Shown here piece after piece: positions 36,885 to 46,151 of a stretch of DNA of 64,000 nucleotides; position 1 is the stretch's first letter, and every line of letters begins with the position of its first letter. Under the pieces are notes generated by a model. It was not told where the DNA came from. It ran no database searches and was given only the letters and a program-made list of their open reading frames with translations. The translations under genes and the position numbers were made by a program. Origin of the DNA: Paucisalibacillus globulus (GTDB lineage: Bacteria; Bacillota; Bacilli; Bacillales; Amphibacillaceae). Location of the stretch: assembly GCF_900184735.1 (NCBI RefSeq), contig NZ_LT855388.1, positions 124,001 to 188,000 on the forward strand, written 5' to 3'.

Positions 36885-37928
36885 TTAACGAACTATAATT
36901 TTACCTTTGTTTTCTTCCGTAATGTCTCCAATGATGCTTGCCTCAACGCCTTTAGCAATTAAATCTTCAAGTAAAGAATCAGCTTTAGTTCCCTCTACAG
37001 ATATTAATAAACCTCCAGATGTTACGGCATCACATAGGATATGTCTATCAATAGAATCCATATCTTCTGGATAGATGACAACATCTTCTACATGCTTGTA
37101 GTTGTTCTTAGTTCCACCAGGCATGGAGCCTGATTCTGCTAATTCACGGACACGGGGAAGGACGGGAACTTGATCAGAATAGATGGTCATACCTACATTA
37201 CTTCCAATTGCCATTTCTGAACCATGTCCTAATAACCCGAAACCGGTGACATCAGTGGAAGCATGTACATCATAGTTTTCCATGACTTCAGCAGCCGTTT
37301 TATTTAACGTAGTCATGACGGATGTGACATGTTTCACTTCTTCATCGGTTAATAAATTGTTTTTAATGGATGTTGTTAAGATACCAACACCAATAGGCTT
37401 AGTTAGAATAAGTTTGTCACCAGGCTTTGCCCCGGTGTTTGTTCTTACTTTATTAGGATGGACAACTCCTGTTACTGCTAATCCGAATTTAGGTTCTTGA
37501 TCATTAATAGAGTGTCCGCCAACAAGTGTAATATTTGCCTCTTTCAGTTTATCTCCAGCTCCACGCAAGATTTCAGATAAGATGCTTTTGTCTAATGTAG
37601 ATATTGGAAATGCCACAATATTAAGTGCTGTTAGAGGTCTACCTCCCATTGCGTAAACGTCACTAATAGCATTTGCTGCAGCAACTTGACCAAAGTCATA
37701 GGGGTCATCCACAATTGGGGTAAAGAAGTCCAACGTTTGTACAATAGCAATATCATCTGTCAGTTTATAGACACCAGCATCATCACTCGTATCTAGACCA
37801 ACTAAAAGATTAGGATCTGCTACAGGAGTAGGTAGATTCCGTAACACCTGTGTTAAATCAGCCGGACCAATCTTACAACCACAACCACCTTTAGAAGATA
37901 AAGAAGTAAGCTTCACATTTTCCATCAT
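36885..37928 (-). CDS. selD: Selenide, water dikinase
   Basis: 347 aa from the first of two adjacent ATGs (the second, at 37925, is equally possible). The N-terminal Gly-Gly-Cys-Gly-Cys-Lys motif has Cys where some orthologues have selenocysteine. The ATP-binding region contains GGHSINDQEPKFGLAVTG, then STDVTGFGLLGH. It makes selenophosphate from selenide and ATP. The next gene is mnmH and no selA/selB is seen in the window, so selenium appears to serve tRNA modification. AAAGGTG ribosome site. Confidence 0.95.
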   Translation of the reverse strand: MMENVKLTSLSSKGGCGCKIGPADLTQVLRNLPTPVADPNLLVGLDTSDDAGVYKLTDDIAIVQTLDFFTPIVDDPYDFGQVAAANAISDVYAMGGRPLTALNIVAFPISTLDKSILSEILRGAGDKLKEANITLVGGHSINDQEPKFGLAVTGVVHPNKVRTNTGAKPGDKLILTKPIGVGILTTSIKNNLLTDEEVKHVTSVMTTLNKTAAEVMENYDVHASTDVTGFGLLGHGSEMAIGSNVGMTIYSDQVPVLPRVRELAESGSMPGGTKNNYKHVEDVVIYPEDMDSIDRHILCDAVTSGGLLISVEGTKADSLLEDLIAKGVEASIIGDITEENKGKIIVR

Positions 37929-37948
37929 ATCGCACCTTTCTTGTTCAA

Positions 37949-37979
37949 GAGGGAGGTGCCTGGCACTCCCCGCTTTTTG
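37949..37979. repeat. Short GGTGCCTGGCAC palindromic motif
   Basis: GGGAGGTGCC directly followed by TGGCACTCCC (37951-37970), with a T run on the plus strand. It lies between exoA and selD. It resembles short palindromic motifs often scattered in bacilli. Not a convincing terminator for the minus-strand genes. Confidence 0.35.
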
Positions 37980-38001
37980 TCTGTTATTGTCGAAAAAAAT
38001 A

Positions 38002-38757
38002 TTACATGTCGATTTCTAAAGCTATAGGGCAGTGATCACTGCCTAGAACAGTTGTATGTGCATTAGAATCGACTAGTTTTTCTGTCCATCTTTCTGAAAC
38101 AATGAAATAGTCGATTCTCCATCCAATATTTCGTTCTCTGACAGTTTTCATGTAAGACCACCACGTATAGATTCCATCTTTTTCAGGATAGAAGTAGCGC
38201 AGGGTATCAACAAAGCCTGCATCTAGAAAACGAGTCATTTTTCCACGTTCTTCGTCAGTGAATCCTGAGTTTCCGTAATTCGATTTATAATTACGGATAT
38301 CAATTTCATTATGGGCCACATTCAAGTCACCACATAACACAACAGGCTTCATTCTGTCATGTGCTATAACGTGTTCGAATAAAGCATCCTCCCATTCTAA
38401 CCTTACGTCGAGTCTAGCTAAATCACGCTGTGAGTTAGGGGTATAGACATTAATCAGAAAGAATTCTTCAAATTCCATAGTGATAATGCGCCCTTCTGAT
38501 TGGGAATCTTCGTCACCTAACCCATACTTAACCGATAGTGGCTGTTGTTTGGTAAAAACAGCGGTACCGGAATAGCCTTTTCTCTCGGCATAGTTCCAAT
38601 ATTGATAATATCCATCTAGTTCAAGATTTATTTGTCCTTCTTGAAGTTTTGTCTCTTGGACACAAAAAATATCAGCATTAACTTCTTTGAAATAATCTAA
38701 AAAACCTTTTCGGACGCAAGCTCGTAGTCCGTTAACATTCCATGATACTAATTTCAT
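38002..38757 (-). CDS. exoA: Exodeoxyribonuclease III
   Basis: 251 aa, full length for the Xth/ExoA family. Signature segments in order: WNVNGLRACVRKGF, FCVQETKLQ (metal-binding Glu), GYSGTAVF, GDLNVAHNEIDI (catalytic Asp/Asn) and GSDHCPIALEID (C-terminal Asp-His). It cleaves DNA at abasic sites and trims 3' ends in base-excision repair. It lies 73 bp upstream of selD on the same strand without a clear terminator between them, so the three genes may be co-transcribed. Confidence 0.95.
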   Translation of the reverse strand: MKLVSWNVNGLRACVRKGFLDYFKEVNADIFCVQETKLQEGQINLELDGYYQYWNYAERKGYSGTAVFTKQQPLSVKYGLGDEDSQSEGRIITMEFEEFFLINVYTPNSQRDLARLDVRLEWEDALFEHVIAHDRMKPVVLCGDLNVAHNEIDIRNYKSNYGNSGFTDEERGKMTRFLDAGFVDTLRYFYPEKDGIYTWWSYMKTVRERNIGWRIDYFIVSERWTEKLVDSNAHTTVLGSDHCPIALEIDM

Positions 38758-38877
38758 ATTTTCCCCTCTTTATTCACTTATCAGTATCTTCAACTGTGTT
38801 ATTTTCTATATTCATCATAACACCAACGAAAGAATAGGTCATTGGAGGTGACTTTAAAGAATTTTAATAAATCCTGT

Positions 38878-38907
38878 TGACATTTAAAGTGTATTAAGCA
38901 TATAATA
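38878..38907 (+). promoter_or_regulatory. Consensus sigma-A promoter of the YtrA-type operon
   Basis: TTGACA (38878-38883), 18-nt spacer, TATAAT (38902-38907): both boxes perfect. It overlaps the first operator-like palindrome, so repressor binding there would block polymerase. Confidence 0.85.
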
Positions 38908-38978
38908 CACAACAGATAGTGTATTAAGGGTTTAATACATGTTTTTTTGGAAATGATGTATTAAGGTGTTAATACAGT
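38890..38978 (+). promoter_or_regulatory. Three operator-like palindromes for the GntR-type regulator
   Basis: Three 22-nt sites share the arms (G/A)TGTATTAA and TTAATACA(C/T/G): 38890-38911, 38920-38941 and 38957-38978. The first overlaps the -10 box; the others lie between promoter and gene. YtrA-type regulators bind such inverted repeats and repress their own operon until cell-wall stress relieves it. Confidence 0.75.
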
Positions 38979-39022
38979 GAACGAACAGAAGGGTGTCATC
39001 AAGAAAATTAGGAGTTGTAGCT

Positions 39023-39412
39023 ATGAATATTAAATTAAACAGTCGGGATCCTGTATATATTCAAGTGATTCGGTACTTCAAAGAACAAATTGCTACAGGG
39101 ATTTTAGAACCTGGCCAAGAAATAGCCTCACGGCGTGAACTAGCAAATAAATTAAAGATAAATCCGAACACTGCACAGAGAGCATACAAGGAAATGGAGG
39201 AACAAGGTTTGATTTTTACAGAGGGGAATCTACCAAGTAGGATTACGAAAGACGAAGTAATTATAAAACATGTTCGTGAAGAATTAATTTTAGAAGCTGT
39301 AAATACATTTATTGCTTCTATCCAATCGATAAATGTGTCACTCGAAGAAGCTGTTGAATTGATCAAGAAGAATTATCATAAAAACCCGAATGAACAGGAG
39401 GGTAACCAATGA
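39023..39412 (+). CDS. GntR-family regulator, YtrA type
   Basis: 129 aa from ATG 39023, preceded by TAGGAG; upstream in-frame codons lack a site. GntR winged helix (about 8-75) with DPVYIQVIRYFKEQIATG and NPNTAQRAYKEMEEQGL, and a short C-terminal dimerisation helix region typical of the YtrA subfamily. Such proteins repress ABC operons induced by wall-active peptides or antibiotics. It overlaps the next gene by 4 bp (ATGA) and heads a five-cistron transport unit. Confidence 0.92.
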   Translation: MNIKLNSRDPVYIQVIRYFKEQIATGILEPGQEIASRRELANKLKINPNTAQRAYKEMEEQGLIFTEGNLPSRITKDEVIIKHVREELILEAVNTFIASIQSINVSLEEAVELIKKNYHKNPNEQEGNQ

Positions 39413-40098
39413 TTGAAGTGAAAGACATTACCAAGAAGTTTGGTAGAAAAAAGGTTTTAAATGGTGTCTCGTTTACCGCAAATAAAGGTGAGATTACTTG
39501 TCTGATTGGGATAAATGGTGTTGGGAAAACAACGATCTTAAATGCCATTATGAATCTGACACCTATTAATAGCGGAGAGGTTTTAATTGATGGAGAAAAG
39601 ATTCATAAAGAAAGCTATGAGAAAATTACGTTTATCCCGGATGCAATAACCATGTTGCCCCAAATGAGAATTGCCGATGCTATGCAGTTTATGGCTGACT
39701 TTTACCAATCATGGAATCAAGTTCGAGCTGATGAATTGCTGTCGTTCTTTAAATTAGATCCGAATGACCGCATCTCTTCACTTTCAAAAGGAAACACAGC
39801 AAAGGTGAACATGCTACTAGGTTTAGCACTGGATGTAGACTATCTACTAATGGATGAACCATTCTCTGGAATTGATATTTTTAGTAGAGAACAAATAGCT
39901 GATGTATTTACTAGTCATCTAGTCGAAGATCGTGGTGTTGTCATTACCACACATGAAATTAGTGATATCGAACACTTAATTGATAAAGCTGTCATCTTAA
40001 ATGATGGCGTGGTATTAAGAGAATTTAATGCAGAAGATGTAAGGGAAAATGAAGGCAAGTCCATCATCGATGTGATGAGAGAGGTGTACCAAGCATGA
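39409..40098 (+). CDS. ABC transporter ATP-binding protein (YtrB-like)
   Basis: 229 aa. Walker A GINGVGKTT (about 37-45), signature SSLSKGNTAKVNML, where the usual LSGG is LSKG as in YtrB-type ATPases, Walker B YLLMDEPFSGID, and the switch His in VVITTHE. It energises the adjacent membrane protein. It overlaps the regulator and the permease by 4 bp each, a sign of coupled translation. Substrate unknown; wall-antibiotic response by analogy with B. subtilis ytr. Confidence 0.92.
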   Translation: MIEVKDITKKFGRKKVLNGVSFTANKGEITCLIGINGVGKTTILNAIMNLTPINSGEVLIDGEKIHKESYEKITFIPDAITMLPQMRIADAMQFMADFYQSWNQVRADELLSFFKLDPNDRISSLSKGNTAKVNMLLGLALDVDYLLMDEPFSGIDIFSREQIADVFTSHLVEDRGVVITTHEISDIEHLIDKAVILNDGVVLREFNAEDVRENEGKSIIDVMREVYQA

Positions 40099-40925
40099 AG
40101 AACTTTTTAAAGCTAACAAATTTTGAACTAAATCGCTTTTCAAAGATATACATTACTTTAATTGGGTTAACTTTGGTGATGCAAACGATTGGAATGATTC
40201 TTCTATCCAGTAGTTATATGAGTGATGTTGAGGAGCAACTGGCGATGGGAAACTCAATGGAGTGGATAACAATTAATTTAGGAACCTTCTCCTTTAGTTC
40301 TTTAACAAGGACCTTTTGGTTTGGTGGTCCAATAATAATCGCTATTGTGACTCTATTAATTTATGTGTTCTTCATCTGGTACCGTGATTGGTTTGGAAAA
40401 AACACATTTATTTATCGACTATTGATGATACCTACTGCAAGAATCAATTTATTTTTTGCAAAAGCTTCCACCATATTTTTAATGGTACTAGGTTTGATCT
40501 CATTGCAATTAGTATTTATCTTATTGGAGAATGAGTTATTAAAAATCTTGGTTTCAGATGCGTTTAGAGAAGACCAAAGCTTAAAACAAATTATATTTAA
40601 TTTCGATTATATGGGTGTTCTTTACCCAAACTCAATTATCCAGTTTTTCATTAATTATGGAATTGGATTCATGGCTGTTTTTGTTACATTTACAGGGATT
40701 CTATTTGAGCGATGCTATCGTCTAAAAGGAATTTTATTTGGCATATTGTTTGCAGGGGTTTCTCTACTCATCTTTATATCCCCAATTTTATTACAAGTAA
40801 CAATCTTAAACGAGTTCTTTTATCCAATTGAGATTTTTATTCTAATGGCGATTACGGGTCTAGTCGTCATATCTGGTTCGATTTGGATGAGTCATTACTT
40901 ACTGAACAAGAAGATAAGGGTGTGA
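40095..40925 (+). CDS. ABC transporter permease (YtrC/YtrD-like)
   Basis: 276 aa with about six membrane segments (near 18-38, 70-95, 125-150, 190-210, 218-238, 247-267) and a polar loop at 40-65. There is no recognisable catalytic motif. Position directly after the YtrB-like ATPase suggests it is that ATPase's membrane partner. B. subtilis has two such permeases (YtrC and YtrD); here there is one. Confidence 0.8.
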   Translation: MKNFLKLTNFELNRFSKIYITLIGLTLVMQTIGMILLSSSYMSDVEEQLAMGNSMEWITINLGTFSFSSLTRTFWFGGPIIIAIVTLLIYVFFIWYRDWFGKNTFIYRLLMIPTARINLFFAKASTIFLMVLGLISLQLVFILLENELLKILVSDAFREDQSLKQIIFNFDYMGVLYPNSIIQFFINYGIGFMAVFVTFTGILFERCYRLKGILFGILFAGVSLLIFISPILLQVTILNEFFYPIEIFILMAITGLVVISGSIWMSHYLLNKKIRV

Positions 40926-40929
40926 TGAG

Positions 40930-42189
40930 ATGGTATTAAAGCGATTCTGGAAACTAATAGCTTTGGCAATCACGATTGTAGCCATATTAGTAACTTACTT
41001 TATTCATACTGCAATAGTTGTCGCAAGTCAATTTCCTGACTTAGAGATTAAGACAATTAGTGGTGATAAAAGTGTATTAGAACATATTGCCATTACTGGC
41101 GACTATTATCAGGAGGAAGGTAATTCTAGTCCTTTAATAGTAACTCTTGAAGGTTCTACTTATTACGAAGAATTATCCTATTTTGAAAAACTGGAACCAT
41201 ACTTTCCACCTAATGAAGCAACAAAGCTTAAGGATAACTATCGAAACTTTATGAGAGGTAAGATGTATAATCCGTCTTCTTTTTTTGATAATGAAGAACA
41301 CCTAGCATATGTAGGAGCAGAAATATCGGATTGGGGTACAAACTATCTACCAGAATATTATTTAGAAGTAGATGTGCTAAATAAAGAAACAAATAAATCA
41401 CATTCATTTCAAACCGATCTCCCCGGTGTAGAAGAAGTAAATCATGTAGATGTATTAAAAGCTCAAGTAGTCAAAGAAAATCTATATGTCATTGTTAAAT
41501 TAAACTATCTTTTAGCTGACCAATATGTTGATGAAATAAAGGTGTATACGATGGATATTTCCTCTGGTCAAATTGTAGGGGATCAAACTTTATTTGACCC
41601 AAGCGAACAAAGCAATAAAGATAGATGGTCACACTTATCATTTTTAAATCATCACAGTGAGATAGGATCTGGAGATAATTTGTTGTTAGTAAAGGATATA
41701 GGTCGAGATTTAGAAGTTAATCAAACTGATGGATTCACAGATGAAATTAAATCTGAGCTCTTAGAAAGAGCATTCTATATCTACAATATAAGTACAAATC
41801 AGTTACAAGAGCTTCAAATACCAGAAGAACATTATGAAAAACTACTATTAAATGAATTTAATTTGAGTGGCTTTGTATTTGACACACATGTTTATATTTC
41901 CTATGTAGACGAAGGTAACCTAGTTGTATTGAGTTACAGTCTGGAAAATTACAAGTTGGAATCGCAGCAAACATACAGCCTAAAAGAGCTTGATATGGAA
42001 GACTCCAATATTAAAATCATCGACAACAAAATTTACGCAGTAGAAAATGACATGAAAAATACTGCCAAAATCTTTGTGGGAGATGTAACGACAGGAGAAG
42101 TATTATACAAAGGTGAGATTGTATCAAAACAGAACAGTGATGACAGAAATGACTATTCACTAAATTTCTATTCTGTTAAAAAGAACTAA
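40930..42189 (+). CDS. Membrane-anchored extracytoplasmic protein of the Ytr-type operon
   Basis: 419 aa. One N-terminal membrane segment (about 8-30), then a large extracytoplasmic region rich in acidic and aromatic residues with no known catalytic motif. The many strand-turn patterns (for example YIYNISTNQLQEL and VYISYVDEGNLVVLSYSLEN) suggest a beta-propeller-like fold, but I cannot name the family. It is encoded inside the ABC operon between the permease and the second ATPase, so it may sense or deliver the substrate. Start 4 bp after the previous stop. Confidence 0.7.
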   Translation: MVLKRFWKLIALAITIVAILVTYFIHTAIVVASQFPDLEIKTISGDKSVLEHIAITGDYYQEEGNSSPLIVTLEGSTYYEELSYFEKLEPYFPPNEATKLKDNYRNFMRGKMYNPSSFFDNEEHLAYVGAEISDWGTNYLPEYYLEVDVLNKETNKSHSFQTDLPGVEEVNHVDVLKAQVVKENLYVIVKLNYLLADQYVDEIKVYTMDISSGQIVGDQTLFDPSEQSNKDRWSHLSFLNHHSEIGSGDNLLLVKDIGRDLEVNQTDGFTDEIKSELLERAFYIYNISTNQLQELQIPEEHYEKLLLNEFNLSGFVFDTHVYISYVDEGNLVVLSYSLENYKLESQQTYSLKELDMEDSNIKIIDNKIYAVENDMKNTAKIFVGDVTTGEVLYKGEIVSKQNSDDRNDYSLNFYSVKKN

Positions 42190-42206
42190 TTACGGGAGGA
42201 AGAAAA

Positions 42207-42899
42207 TTGATACAAATTAAAAACTTGAGTCATCACTTTGAATTGGGAAAAAAAGGTAGAAAGACAATCTTACCTGTCCTAAAAGATATTAACATGGAAG
42301 TTAGAAGAGGTGAAATAGTCTCTGTCGTTGGAAAAAGTGGTTCTGGTAAATCTACATTATTAAATTTAATAAGTGGCTTCATTCGTCCAACAGAAGGAGA
42401 AATATGGATGGAAGGCCAGATAGTTTCTGACCTTTCAGAAGCAAAGTTTGCGGATTTTCGTCTTAAGCATATTGGATTTATATTTCAAAGCTTTCAATTA
42501 ATCCCCAGTATGACAGCCTATCAAAATATTGAACTACCTTTAATCCTAAAGGGTGAAGAGGAGAAAAAGCGAAAAGAGATAGTTGTTAGAATGATGGAGA
42601 ATGTTGGGCTTCGAGATTTTCAAGATCATTACCCAAGTGAACTATCTGGTGGCCAACAACAACGTGTTAGTATTGCAAGAGCTCTAGTGCTAGAGCCGAC
42701 CTTAATCTTAGCAGATGAACCGACTGGTAGTTTAGATAGTGAAACAGAGTCAGAGATTTTAGAGATTATACAGAAGCTTAATCAAGAGCTTGGCATCACC
42801 TTCCTAATCATCACTCACGATGAAGAAGTTGCCCAAATTGGCGATCGTACCATTTCTATCAGAGATGGCCGCATCATGGAAGGAGCTAATGCAGTATGA
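42207..42899 (+). CDS. ABC transporter ATP-binding protein (YtrE/MacB-like)
   Basis: 230 aa from a TTG start with GGGAGGAAG upstream. MacB/LolD-class ATPase: Walker [10 protein letters not shown] (about 42-50), Q-loop [20 protein letters not shown], signature [15 protein letters not shown], Walker [12 protein letters not shown] and switch His in LIITHDEE. It pairs with the FtsX-type permease that follows, overlapping it by 4 bp. Such mechanotransmission pairs act on envelope lipids or antimicrobial peptides. Confidence 0.92.
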   Translation: MIQIKNLSHHFELGKKGRKTILPVLKDINMEVRRGEIVSVVGKSGSGKSTLLNLISGFIRPTEGEIWMEGQIVSDLSEAKFADFRLKHIGFIFQSFQLIPSMTAYQNIELPLILKGEEEKKRKEIVVRMMENVGLRDFQDHYPSELSGGQQQRVSIARALVLEPTLILADEPTGSLDSETESEILEIIQKLNQELGITFLIITHDEEVAQIGDRTISIRDGRIMEGANAV

Positions 42900-44227
42900 G
42901 ATTGAAGGACAGATATCGATTTATAAGGCAAAATATCAAGAAGAATAGAGCTAGAACTTTTATGACCATATTGGCAACAGCTATGGGATGTGCATTCTTA
43001 ATCGTCCTTGCATCAGTTGGGTATGGCTTACAACAAAGCGTGGTAAAAGAGACACTTGAAGACCAAGTTGTAACAGAGGTCCAAGTCTATGGAAAGGAAT
43101 CCGCGGAAGGCTATGATTCTATAACAGTAGCTGATATAGATAAGCTAGAGAAGTTAGACCATGTAAAAGCTGTTACTAGGAGAACCCAATTAAGACAAAT
43201 GCCAATCTATACTCTTGATGAGTATAAGTCGGAGGCAATGGCAGTTTCTGCTCATTATCCGTCTGAAATCGCATCAGGTTTAGAACTTTCGGATGGTAGA
43301 TTACCAGAGAAAGCAAATGAAGTGGTTGTAGGATATCATTTCTCTGATACGTTAGTAATAGATTCAGAAGATGTTGTCTACGATGAAGAGACTGGTTACC
43401 CGGAGGAAGAGTTTCGCTATAAAGGGGAATTAATCGGCCAAACTATTCTAATGACAGTAAAACAAGATGAAGAGGGTAACGTCACAGAGGAGATTCCGCT
43501 AACGGTTGTTGGTATTATTGAAAAGCCTGGTAGGGAATGGATGCAAGACCGAGATGTCTATATATCACAAGAAGTGTTTAAACAAATAGAAACATTTACT
43601 GGTACAGCTGGTGGAGGGATTGTTTATGATTCTGAGGAAATAGAAACAGGTCATCTCCAGGTATTTGATCAAGTAAATGTTTATGCAGATAATCTTGAAG
43701 AAGTTCAAGGTATTGTGGATACTTTAAATGAAGAAAAATATGCAACGTATTCTGTAGTTAGTGAAATGAAACAAATTAATACACTATTTACCATTGCGAA
43801 GGCTGGATTAATATTAGTTGGTACTATCGCTTTAATCATCGCGTCGATTGGAATTTATAATACGATGACTATGGCAGTAACGGAAAGAGCACCAGATATT
43901 GGTATTATGAAAGCGATTGGTGCGAATCCGAAAACGATTAAGCAAATCTTTCTACTAGAAAGTACTTATATCGGTATTATCGGTGCAATAATAGGAACCA
44001 TTGTTGCGTATGCTACTAGTGTTGTTGTAAATATTGGATTACCGATGATATTGGAAATAGCTTTTGAAGAAGAAATGCCAGAAGGATTACAATTTTCAAG
44101 TATTCCGTTAAGTCTTGTATTAATTGCTGTTGCCATTTGTTTGATTGTTACAATACTATCAGGAATGCGCCCAGCAAAACGAGCGACACAGATTGATGTA
44201 CTAAAAGCAATGCGTAGAGAAATATAA
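42896..44227 (+). CDS. ABC transporter permease (YtrF/MacB/FtsX-like)
   Basis: 443 aa. One N-terminal membrane segment (about 20-42), a periplasmic-type domain (about 45-290), then three membrane segments (about 298-325, 355-378 and 398-425). The FtsX signature GTIALIIASIGIYNTMTMAV and ERAPDIGIMKAIGANPKTI are present. It ends with RPAKRATQIDVLKAMR, characteristic of MacB-type permeases. Last gene of the operon, closed by the terminator at 44232. Confidence 0.92.
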   Translation: MRLKDRYRFIRQNIKKNRARTFMTILATAMGCAFLIVLASVGYGLQQSVVKETLEDQVVTEVQVYGKESAEGYDSITVADIDKLEKLDHVKAVTRRTQLRQMPIYTLDEYKSEAMAVSAHYPSEIASGLELSDGRLPEKANEVVVGYHFSDTLVIDSEDVVYDEETGYPEEEFRYKGELIGQTILMTVKQDEEGNVTEEIPLTVVGIIEKPGREWMQDRDVYISQEVFKQIETFTGTAGGGIVYDSEEIETGHLQVFDQVNVYADNLEEVQGIVDTLNEEKYATYSVVSEMKQINTLFTIAKAGLILVGTIALIIASIGIYNTMTMAVTERAPDIGIMKAIGANPKTIKQIFLLESTYIGIIGAIIGTIVAYATSVVVNIGLPMILEIAFEEEMPEGLQFSSIPLSLVLIAVAICLIVTILSGMRPAKRATQIDVLKAMRREI

Positions 44228-44231
44228 AATC

Positions 44232-44266
44232 ATGTGGTTGGATAGTCATTATCCAACCACATTTTT
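44232..44266 (+). terminator. Terminator of the Ytr-type operon
   Basis: Perfect 13-bp arms ATGTGGTTGGATA (44232-44244) and TATCCAACCACAT (44250-44262), then TTTTAT. It overlaps the 3' end of the convergent thioredoxin-like gene and may serve both. Confidence 0.92.
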
Positions 44267-44584
44267 ATAGATTTTCCTAATTTTATCCTCGAATAGATCC
44301 ATATGTACAATACGAGCTTCTCTTAAATATTCTTTTCCATTAACAAATAAAAGTAATACAGGAACAGTGAAAATAGAGAAGTGTCCTGCAATTTCCTCCA
44401 CTTCAGCTGCACTAATATGTGCCATTTTAATTTCAGTAAATGGAACCATTGTTTCCTGAACCTGTGGCATAAGACCATGGCAGACACTACAGTCTGGTCG
44501 GGAAATATATATAAAAGCTAATGTATTCGATTGAATGAATTCGTCTATTTCTTCTATGGATTCTAAATTGGTAAATTGTCTCAT
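44249..44584 (-). CDS. Thioredoxin-like protein (YtpP-type)
   Basis: 111 aa from ATG 44584, with GTAGGAGG 7 nt upstream. Thioredoxin fold with the redox pair Cys-Ser-Val-Cys in RPDCSVCHGL (about residue 33-36) and the cis-Pro in IFTVPVLLLF. It matches small YtpP-type cytoplasmic thioredoxin-like proteins of Bacillus, which assist low-molecular-weight-thiol or general redox control. Its stop lies inside the shared terminator. Confidence 0.88.
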   Translation of the reverse strand: MRQFTNLESIEEIDEFIQSNTLAFIYISRPDCSVCHGLMPQVQETMVPFTEIKMAHISAAEVEEIAGHFSIFTVPVLLLFVNGKEYLREARIVHMDLFEDKIRKIYKNVVG

Positions 44585-45062
44585 AATCTGCCTCCTACCG
44601 TTACTATATCCGATTGGAAATGATGTATGCAATTCTATAGTCCTCCGGTAAAAGGTTGGGTGGCTACTAGTCTATTTCTAGTAAAATTGAGTAAATAACC
44701 CTTAAATAAGGAGAATATGTATGGTTTCACCAAGGTAACTGCCAACACTGTTAAGGAAAAATGGAATAGTAATATAGTACTCTACTCATGGCTAGCTAAT
44801 AGAATTTAGCCCTGCCTATGAATCTAAGGGGTTAGGACATAACTAATAAGTATTTGTCCTAACCCCCTCCATAATAGCGATTTGGTAGACTCTAAAAACA
44901 AGTTTAATATCCCTGTTGATTCTAAAGACCACCAAGACTAAATTTATATATTACGGTATCATAACAATTTTAAATATCCGTTACATGTTCTTTAATTTAA
45001 CATTCCTGTAATTTATTTCTACTAGAATATACTATGTGAGTTTGCTGTAATGGAGGGAAATA
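44585..45062. other. Intergenic region with an orphan perfect hairpin
   Basis: About 480 bp without a supportable gene between divergent genes. It contains 12-bp arms GGGGTTAGGACA (44828-44839) and TGTCCTAACCCC (44855-44866) with a 15-nt loop. No T run follows on either strand, so this is not a standard terminator. GGAGGG at about 45053-45058 is the ribosome site of the next gene. Confidence 0.6.
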
Positions 45063-46151
45063 ATGAGACATCGAGAATGGATTATGGCGGGGATAATACT
45101 ACTAATATACATATCTATTGCAACACCTATACATGCAGAAGTTTTGGAATCTCCGCAAGTAGAGAGTGATGCAGCTATTCTAATAGAACCGAAGACTGGT
45201 ACTGTACTTTACGAGAAAAATGCAACAATAAAAAGCTACCCAGCAAGCTTAACTAAAATTGCAACTGCAATATATGCATTAGAGAATGGTGAGCTAAATG
45301 ATGTGGTTACAGTTAGTGAAAATGCTTATCGAACATTAGGATCTTCTGTATATTTGGAAGCGGGAGAAGAAATCTCTCTACAACAGTTGTTAGAAGGTTT
45401 ATTAATAAATTCAGGAAACGATGCTGGAATAGCGATTGCAGAGCACTTAAGCGGTAGTCTGGAACAATATACAGAGGATATCAATAATTACTTAGAAAAG
45501 TATATAGGTGTGAAAAACACTCACTTTGAGAATCCGCATGGGTTATATGACCCCAATCATTACACGACGGCGGAAGACTTAGCCAAAATAGTCCAATACT
45601 CCATGAAGAATAAGGAGTTCCGTGAAATATTTGGGATGATGGAGAAAGAGTGGGACGGTCTTAAGTGGGATACAACCCTTTATACACATCATAAACTACT
45701 TAGAGAGATGCCGTATCCTGGTGTTACTGGTGGAAAAACTGGATATATTGAAGAAGCAGGATATACTCTAGCGACGACTGCAAAGCGTGAAAATCTGGAG
45801 TTGGTTGTCATAACATTAAACGCAGATCAGCAGATGGGATCATACCAAGATACTAAAGCATTATTAGATTATGGTTTCGAAAACTTTGTACGAAAAGGGC
45901 AACAAGTATTTGCTAGTGGTCTAGAAGTAAACAATAGAAAACTAGTAAGTGCAAATGGATTGGAAATTCAAAAGAAAAAGACAGTAAAGTTAAAAGCAAA
46001 AGTGGATGTTATACCGCCAAGGCATGTGGAAAGAGTATCGGGTAGTTTGAATACTATCCCCATTAAACATCATGATATTCTGATTATGATAACGGTATTA
46101 ATTCTATTTTGGGTTATGTTTCATAACTGGAAATCTCAAAAACTGTTATGA
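45063..46151 (+). CDS. D-alanyl-D-alanine carboxypeptidase (S11)
   Basis: 362 aa. Signal peptide cut near HAE (residue 27). Penicillin-binding active-site motifs: SLTK (SxxK, about 63-66), SGN (about 121-123) and KTGY (about 225-228). After a short C-terminal region with a Lys-rich strand, a membrane segment (about 333-352) anchors the protein at its C-terminus instead of the usual amphipathic helix. It trims the terminal D-Ala from pentapeptides. RBS GGAGGG. It overlaps the convergent membrane protein gene by 16 bp. Confidence 0.9.
   Translation: MRHREWIMAGIILLIYISIATPIHAEVLESPQVESDAAILIEPKTGTVLYEKNATIKSYPASLTKIATAIYALENGELNDVVTVSENAYRTLGSSVYLEAGEEISLQQLLEGLLINSGNDAGIAIAEHLSGSLEQYTEDINNYLEKYIGVKNTHFENPHGLYDPNHYTTAEDLAKIVQYSMKNKEFREIFGMMEKEWDGLKWDTTLYTHHKLLREMPYPGVTGGKTGYIEEAGYTLATTAKRENLELVVITLNADQQMGSYQDTKALLDYGFENFVRKGQQVFASGLEVNNRKLVSANGLEIQKKKTVKLKAKVDVIPPRHVERVSGSLNTIPIKHHDILIMITVLILFWVMFHNWKSQKLL

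Noticed and set aside
37949-37979. Terminator between exoA and selD
   Set aside because: The T run is on the opposite strand to both genes, and the palindrome leaves almost no loop.
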